Shown piece by piece: positions 58,579 through 64,000 of a stretch of 64,000 nt of DNA; the stretch's first letter is position 1, and each line of letters starts with the position of its first letter. Source of the stretch: Ciborinia camelliae (lineage: Eukaryota > Ascomycota > Leotiomycetes > Helotiales > Sclerotiniaceae); NCBI GenBank assembly GCA_025890175.1, contig JANPYM010000019.1:411900-475899 (forward strand). Reading direction: 5' to 3'. A program made the position numbers and the translations under genes. The notes beneath the pieces are model-generated. The model saw only the letters and a list, made by a program, of their open reading frames with translations. It was not told the DNA's origin and did not search any database.

Positions 58579-61500
58579 GCGTCTTGCTTGAAAAATTTAC
58601 CTAGCGGGTGTACTTCTAAATCGGACCATTTCCCAGGTTGTTTTGGAAGTTCGCGAAGATGCACCTTAGGAATCCCTTTTGACTTTCGTAAAAATGATTC
58701 TCTCGATAAATGCATGCTCGAATTTTTAACCTTCGTACGTTTGTCTTGTGAAATAGCATTAATTGGCATTAAGTCGACCGTCCAAATTTTGGTGAACCAT
58801 TGCTCCAATAACTGAGTGAATAGTTGTGTGGGTGGTCGTCGGAACCCGATCGTCGGAACATCTTCAATATCTTCAGATTGATTAGGTCTGAAAACATTAA
58901 AACACATTCTGAAAAGCGATTCCGCTCTTTCATCTTTGACGTTTTTTAGCATTGCTCCTGCGAGAGATGGACCATCTCTCAAAGTTGCAAATGCTGAAAT
59001 AAAATTAGCATTATTTGTGTCGCCGGAGAATTTTTTGCCTTTTCTCCGACGAATTGTTACATTGGGCATTTGAGATGTCACATCGACATCATCAAACCCA
59101 AATCTTGGTATTTCTGGATCATAGACTGCTTGCGGCACTTCTACAACTGGTTGTGGTAGCGACCCACTTCCATCAATCGCGGTTTCCCGCTCATGACCAG
59201 TTTGTTCACGATCACCGTGAACTTCTTCCACGACACTACGGTCGTCGGGATTGTCCGGAATTATTGCAGTATGTGTACTGCCTAGATTTTGAAGTCGTGC
59301 AGATCTCCTTGGACGATTGTCCGGGACAGGAGTGGCTTCGGGGGTCATAAGACCAGTTCGAGATGGGGATTGGATGGACTTGCCTTTGTCTTTTTCAGCA
59401 GCTGTAGTTTGAATTGCTTGCGCGACTCTGTCAGTCTCTCCACCCCCCATCTGAACATCTCTGGCGAATAGCTCATCGTCATCATCCTGCAGAGAGAAGT
59501 CATTCACGATGTCGATCTGTGACTCGGGAATTTCTTCCACTTCGTCTATGATTATGTCGACAATTCCTTTCAAAATGTCTATTGGAATTCTTGACGCCGC
59601 GACTTCTTCCCCCGGATTATATGTGATTTCCTCATCGAAACGCACATTTCTTGTGATGATGACTCTGTCTAGACGTGGTATCCAAATTCGATATATGTTT
59701 CGGGCGGTATACCCTACTAGATAACCGATATGGCCACGAGGATGAGTTTTGTAAGACTTGATATCTCTACCTGCTTCTCTTTCTTTTGCCATTGGATAAG
59801 CCCTTGATCCGTACGCATAAATTCCCGACCAGTCGGGTCGGAGATCCATGGTCACCTTGGCGACGATCGCGGAGTCATACCAACGGAAATATCTCCGAAA
59901 CCAAGCGTCAAGCTTTTCATTCGGAGATTTCCAAACATTCGTCGCTGAAGGGCTCATGTTGTGAAGGTGTATCGCTGCCAGTGCTACTTCGGGCCAAAGC
60001 TTCTCTGGTAGGTTAGCTCCGACTCTCATTTTTATGCTTTTGGTCACCACTTCTTGCCCCGCTCTCTCTATACTCCCGTTTGGTTCATGTGTATAGGATG
60101 GAGAGAGTTCAAGATCTATTCCCACCCATTCGATCCATTGTTGATAAATTGTTTTCCCTCTTCGAGCGATGACAGCAGATTCATTGTCTTGTTTAATCTT
60201 ACAGATTGAAACATTGTATTGCCGCTTGACCCAACGATCGAATCTCCGAATAGTGGGGTAGACTTCTTCCAGCGACTTAGATTTCAACAGATATCCAAAA
60301 ACTTTCTTACTAAACTCATCCTTGATCAGCAGCAACCATGAAGAACCATCGTATCCAACTTCGAAATCAAACAAATCCCAAGAGATTCTCCAGAAGGGTC
60401 TCGGTGATTCTCTCGTCGGGGATTCTCTTGAAATGATTTGTTTGGCGTGAGTAGTAGAGCACTCTTCACACTTAATTCTTTGAATTCCGGTAATCTTCAC
60501 GTTCCTTGCCGACCATACCAATGCTTCTAATGCTTCTTGACCCAAATGTCCGGCGCGGTCGTGCCAAACATCCGCTGAGTCACTTCTGGGTCGGGAGAAA
60601 TACCTAGATCTCGCCCGACTCTTGTTCATACTTCTATTCACTGATGGATACATAATCACACCACATACACTTGAGGGTACACTGGATGGCACAAGAGGAT
60701 AAGAATGAAGAGATTTGTTTTCAAAAAGAACTATATCGTGTGCGCGTTCCAGCTTCTTCAAGACAACATTATCCTCTTGCGATCCGAACCTAAGAGTACA
60801 ATCTTCACCATGAAACCACACACCGTTTTTCAACATTTGAGATTCCGAAATGATATTGACATGGAAACCTTCGACGACTGCGACGTCATTGAGTACAAGG
60901 TCCTCCATGTTTGGTCCCCTTGGACCATTAAGACAATTTTTCATAAGGCGCTTTCCTCTTCCGAGGATTGGGATGGATTGAGTGCCAGCGTCTACTGCCG
61001 CGTTATCTGTTGTTTTCTTAAATGATCCCGATACCAACAACTCCTTATCGTTAACCAAATGAGAGGCGCCGCAGTTGTCAAACAATGTACAGTTTGACAA
61101 TGGGTGCAAGCCATGATCGGAAGTGGAGTAAGTGCTGTAGCTGTTGAATATCGCACTATGGAATGGGTACTTCGGAGCACTTGAGTTGGTTGTACCAGAT
61201 GCCGACTTACTGTTGGCATTGTTTGGCTTTGAGGTATCACCGGGGTCCTTGACATATTCGAAACTAGTGATGATGATCACCCCATTTTTCTTGAGTTGTA
61301 CCTTAACGCTGTTCCACTTGTTGTCTTGGAATCTTTGCCAAATTGTTTCGGAATACTTCTTTCCGGGTACTCTTACTGGTTTTTCCATCGGCGACTTGCC
61401 TCCGATGACAACCCAAAGAAGTTTCTTACAGTCTGTTGGGGCCCAACGATGTTTCCATATTACATCTCTCTGGCATGGGCAAGCATGACCTCCTGCAGCA

Positions 61501-61637
61501 GCGGCTTGGGTGTTCCGATTGTTTGATGAATTTTGTCCGCCCTTATTGTTTGAATTATTGGCGGTGCCACCTGAGGTATTGGCATTGCTGGTTTCGGTTG
61601 TGGCGAATACGGATGCACCCCCGCTCTTAGCAGTGGT
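58573..61637 (-). pseudogene. Copia-1 protease and integrase
   Basis: The frame follows gag directly after the TAG at 61638. A CPC...H...C cluster (HACPCQRDVIWKHRW) lies at the zinc-knuckle position. LFDNCGASHLVND is the protease-like segment, with NCGAS where DSGAS is usual. GAG-pre-integrase: WHDRAGHLGQEALEAL, CEECSTTHAKQ. Integrase core: WDLFDFEVGYDG (D), IKQDNESAV (D) and EPNGSIERAGQE (E), so the DDE triad is present. The chromo-like C-terminal part (HIGYLVGYTARNIYRIW) is followed by a long acidic hinge. The frame ends at 58560 only because of the insertion. Confidence 0.9.
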
Positions 61638-62403
61638 CTAATTGTTCTCAACAATTAAGGAGTAGAGTTTTGCAACTTCAGGTAAAGTCGAAAAAGGCTT
61701 CCCGCGATTTTCTTTTGAGATGATTTTATTGATCTCCGCCTGGGCGAAGGTCGGGGCGTAAACTTTGCCGACGTCTCTTAGAAAATCGAGAGTCGCCGAC
61801 GATCCTTCAATTTCGGCGATCTTATACTCGACTCCTGCATAATATGCATCTTCCCACTGGGTGTACCACTTGAGAATCACTGATGAAACGTATGGCGCGG
61901 GTTCGAATTTGTTGGGATACGGTTCGAGTGATCCATTTGGAAATTTCCCGCATGCTTGCTTGTTTAGTGGACCAAGATTGGTATTCATCCTTGTATTTCA
62001 TGATGTTTGATTCAGCCATAACGCGTGCAGTGTCCAAACTGATTGGAGTTGGTGTGGTAGGTCTTGGTCTTATTGGCCTGACTGGTTGATTTGGCTTATT
62101 GTTATCCGGAAGAGGGGTGTTTGCTGCTTGGTCAAGTTCCCATTGTTCGACTTCCACTTCGTGGGCCAAATTGTGTTTTGTGTTGAGGACTTCGGAGATC
62201 TCGTAGGCTGTCATCGGGATCTCTGGTTTTTGATTGTCGATGTGGGCGACATCGTCTTTGTCAGGATTTACATCCTTCCAGACTGAGTAGGTGCGGGCAT
62301 AGTCCGAAAGAGCTTGAGACCATTTGCGATAGTTGTCGGCGGTTCGGAGCATGATCGTCGCTGATACGCTTCGTTCCTGAAGACTTTGAATAAGGTCGTC
62401 CAT
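61638..62403 (-). pseudogene. Copia-1 gag, frameshifted
   Basis: Starts MDDLIQSLQERSVSATIMLR. The first frame covers the typical N-terminal gag fold (NYRKWSQALSDYARTYSVW; ISKWITRTVSQQI) to ~61890. The next frame then carries the natural continuation (VILKWYTQWEDAYYAGVEYK, LDFLRDVGKVYAPTFAQAEI) to a TAG at 61638. One indel near 61890 explains the shift. The TAG separates gag from pol in the same frame; CAG-to-TAG decay or a programmed readthrough codon would both fit. Confidence 0.8.
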
Positions 62404-62578
62404 GATAAATGTTGATGATTGTGTGTGAAATATAATGTGGGTGGTATGAATAGTATGAATTTTTGTGAAATAGAAATAATAAGTAGAAGTGTAGAATTTT
62501 CAGTCGGTTGACGATGTGTAGTTTATGCAAAAGCCTTTGATGACTTTATAAGTGAATCCTATTGCTTAAACGCAAACC
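62404..62578 (-). other. Copia-1 leader between primer site and gag
   Basis: 175 bases, non-coding, untranslated leader of the element. Confidence 0.6.
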
Positions 62579-62588
62579 GGGCTCATAA
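62579..62588 (-). other. Primer binding site (initiator tRNA-Met anticodon region)
   Basis: Minus strand TTATGAGCCC, one base after the 5' LTR, is complementary to GGGCTCATAA, the anticodon-stem/loop 5' half of initiator tRNA-Met. Drosophila copia and some fungal copia elements prime from such a half-tRNA. The match places the LTR end at 62590. Confidence 0.75.
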
Positions 62589-62589
62589 C

Positions 62590-62818
62590 TATTATATACT
62601 AAAAGTTCACAAGAAAAAGTGATTGTATTAAAAATGATCTTTAAATTTAGTTAAATCGGAAAAAGAGATTTTTATATAGATAATTATTAAATCGACCGTG
62701 ATATAAATCATCGTCGGGAATCCGACGATCGGATTTCCGATGATAGTCGTCGAAAACCTTTCATTGAATAATCGTACAATGCACGGTCTATAACGATTGT
62801 AATAGTATTTTTGTCATA
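62590..62818 (-). repeat. Copia-1 5' LTR
   Basis: 229 bp. Begins TATGACAAAAATACTATTAC (TGTGAC in the 3' copy, so one G-to-A) and ends AGTATATAATA (the 3' copy has AGTAGGTGATA). It shows the undivided AAAAG target at 62661-62665. It contains a 35-base hairpin segment at ~62718-62752 that the 3' LTR lacks. Confidence 0.85.
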
Positions 62819-62823
62819 ATATA

Positions 62824-63197
62824 ATAATAAATATTATTTTTAATATTTTGAAAAATATTTATATCTTTATATCTTTATATTTTATATAAAAATATTTATA
62901 ACTTTTCTTTTTTTGATTTTTTTAAATAATATTATTATTTTATTAATTATTTTATTAATTATTTTTAAATATTTTTTAATAAATTATTAATAAAAATTTG
63001 TAAAGTTTAAAAAAATTTAAATTTTTTTTAAAATATTAAATATAAATTATTTAATAATAATTTTGATTTTGTTAAATTTTATAATAATATTATTATATAA
63101 TATTATAAATTTTAAAAACTTAATTTTTTTGTTATTAAATATATATTTTTTAAATTTTGTATAAAATTTGTAAACAATTAATTTTTTAAATATTTAA
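62824..63197. other. A+T-rich RIPped DNA
   Basis: Nearly pure A+T, no ORF. Outside the Copia-1 target duplication. Confidence 0.8.
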
Positions 63198-63202
63198 TAA
63201 AT

Positions 63203-63396
63203 TGCTACGGTAGATTTAGAAGAGTGCCTGAGATCTCAGGCTGCGCCTGAAATATTAAGCACCTCTCTTCGTTAAATCGTACAGCCGTACGGCTGTATTA
63301 TCTATCTTACGTATATAAAGGGCTTCGCTCTTTATAGATGTAAAAGTTTTTCAACAATATATTACATTTCAATATCGATGCTTTAGCATCGTGATA
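63203..63396 (-). mobile_element. Solo LTR, family D
   Basis: 194 bp, TATCACGATGC ... CCGTAGCA on the minus strand (first CA/TG lost to one RIP-type change), flanked by TAAAT on both sides (63198-63202 and 63397-63401). Contains the palindromes CCTGAGATCTCAGG and ACAGCCGTACGGCTGT, a 10-bp stem at 63314-63336 with a TTC loop (GAA on the other strand) and CGATGCT...AGCATCG near 63376-63391. G+C content contrasts with the A+T-only surroundings. Confidence 0.75.
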
Positions 63397-63401
63397 TAAA
63401 T

Positions 63402-64000
63402 ATTATTAATATATTATTAAATATTTATTAAATAAATCAATATATTATTAAAATATATTATATATATAATATTTATTAATTTTATAAAAGTTTAATTAAT
63501 ATAAATTTAAAAAATAATAAAAATATTTATAAAATTGAAAAATATGATTAAATATTCGAATTATTTATAATAAATATAAAATATTATTTTTTATTTATTT
63601 TTTATTCGAATTTGAATTTAATAATATATATTTTTTAAATTTAATTTAATAAAAATAATATTTTTTTATAGTTAATTAAAAGATTTATTAATCAAAAATA
63701 AAAATGTTTAATTTTTTTTTAATAATTTAGTTTAGTTTTTTATAATTAATATATAATTAATAGTTTTTATTTTTTTTTTGAAATAAATATAATTAAGATT
63801 TTAATAAAGTTTATTGAATAATAAATTTATTTTTTTGATTAATATTTTTTTAAATATTTTTTTAAAATTAATAATTTTTTTTTAAAAAAATATATATTAA
63901 ATTTTATAAAAAAATGATATTTAGTTTTAATTTAATTTAATGTTTTATTAAATAATAATTAAATAATAATTTGTTTTTTTTTAAAAAAAAAAGTTTATTT
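63402..64000. other. A+T-rich RIPped DNA to the window end
   Basis: Almost pure A+T with no gene; it continues beyond the window. Confidence 0.8.

Larger units (their letters stand above)
48187..62818 (-). mobile_element. Ty1/copia retrotransposon (Copia-1) with nested insertion and antisense gene
   Basis: 5' LTR at 62590-62818; tRNA-iMet primer site at 62579-62588; gag at 62403; integrase to 58.6 kb; reverse transcriptase/RNase H to 56343; an antisense gene at 55066-56270; a purine-rich tract at 54394; and a 3' LTR in two pieces, 54272-54393 and 48187-48264, split by a 6,007-bp LTR element. ATATA is duplicated outside both ends (48182-48186 and 62819-62823). Without the nested element Copia-1 is ~8.6 kb, longer than the usual 5-6 kb for copia. 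The difference is the antisense gene with its flanks plus a 724-bp insertion in pol. Coding is broken by a gag frameshift and stops. Confidence 0.8.

Overview
The window looks like nuclear DNA of a filamentous ascomycete (Pezizomycotina). Short introns of about 50-65 bases with GTATGT/GTAAGT donors interrupt several genes. Long blocks are almost pure A+T, and repeat copies there differ by C-to-T and G-to-A changes, the signature of repeat-induced point mutation (RIP). The mobile elements (Ty1/copia, Helitron, pogo-like MITE) and fungal-only protein families agree. A leotiomycete is my guess from protein flavour, not a demonstrated placement.

Layout. 0.2-5.3 kb: three genes, a PD-(D/E)XK nuclease-like protein, a cysteine-motif protein of unknown function, and a three-exon divergent histone H3 with a CENP-A-like long loop 1. 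5.3-11.7 kb: RIP-degraded A+T block ending in a TTTA microsatellite that holds a solo LTR. 12-30 kb: a graveyard of gene fragments (protein disulfide isomerase, tannase/feruloyl esterase, UBA-like), MITEs, minisatellites, a 166-bp satellite and an inverted 122-bp pair. 30.6-38.5 kb: a decayed Helitron (HUH/Y2 Rep plus Pif1-type helicase) with an accessory ORF; its helicase is broken by a solo LTR. 38.8-48.1 kb: five intact genes of unknown or partly known type, one with two SANT/Myb-like repeats, one with a DUF3716-like cysteine module.

48.2-62.8 kb: a composite structure I reconstruct as one Ty1/copia element on the minus strand (LTRs, ATATA target duplication, initiator-tRNA-Met primer site, gag, integrase, reverse transcriptase, RNase H). 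It carries an intron-containing gene in antisense between pol and the 3' LTR. A second, fully RIPped LTR element of 6,007 bp is nested inside that 3' LTR with a clear AAAAG duplication; the uninterrupted 5' LTR shows the empty site. 62.8-64 kb: more A+T-rich DNA with another solo LTR.

The recurring theme is LTRs built as strings of small hairpins, often with GNA triloops, seen in four unrelated LTR families here.
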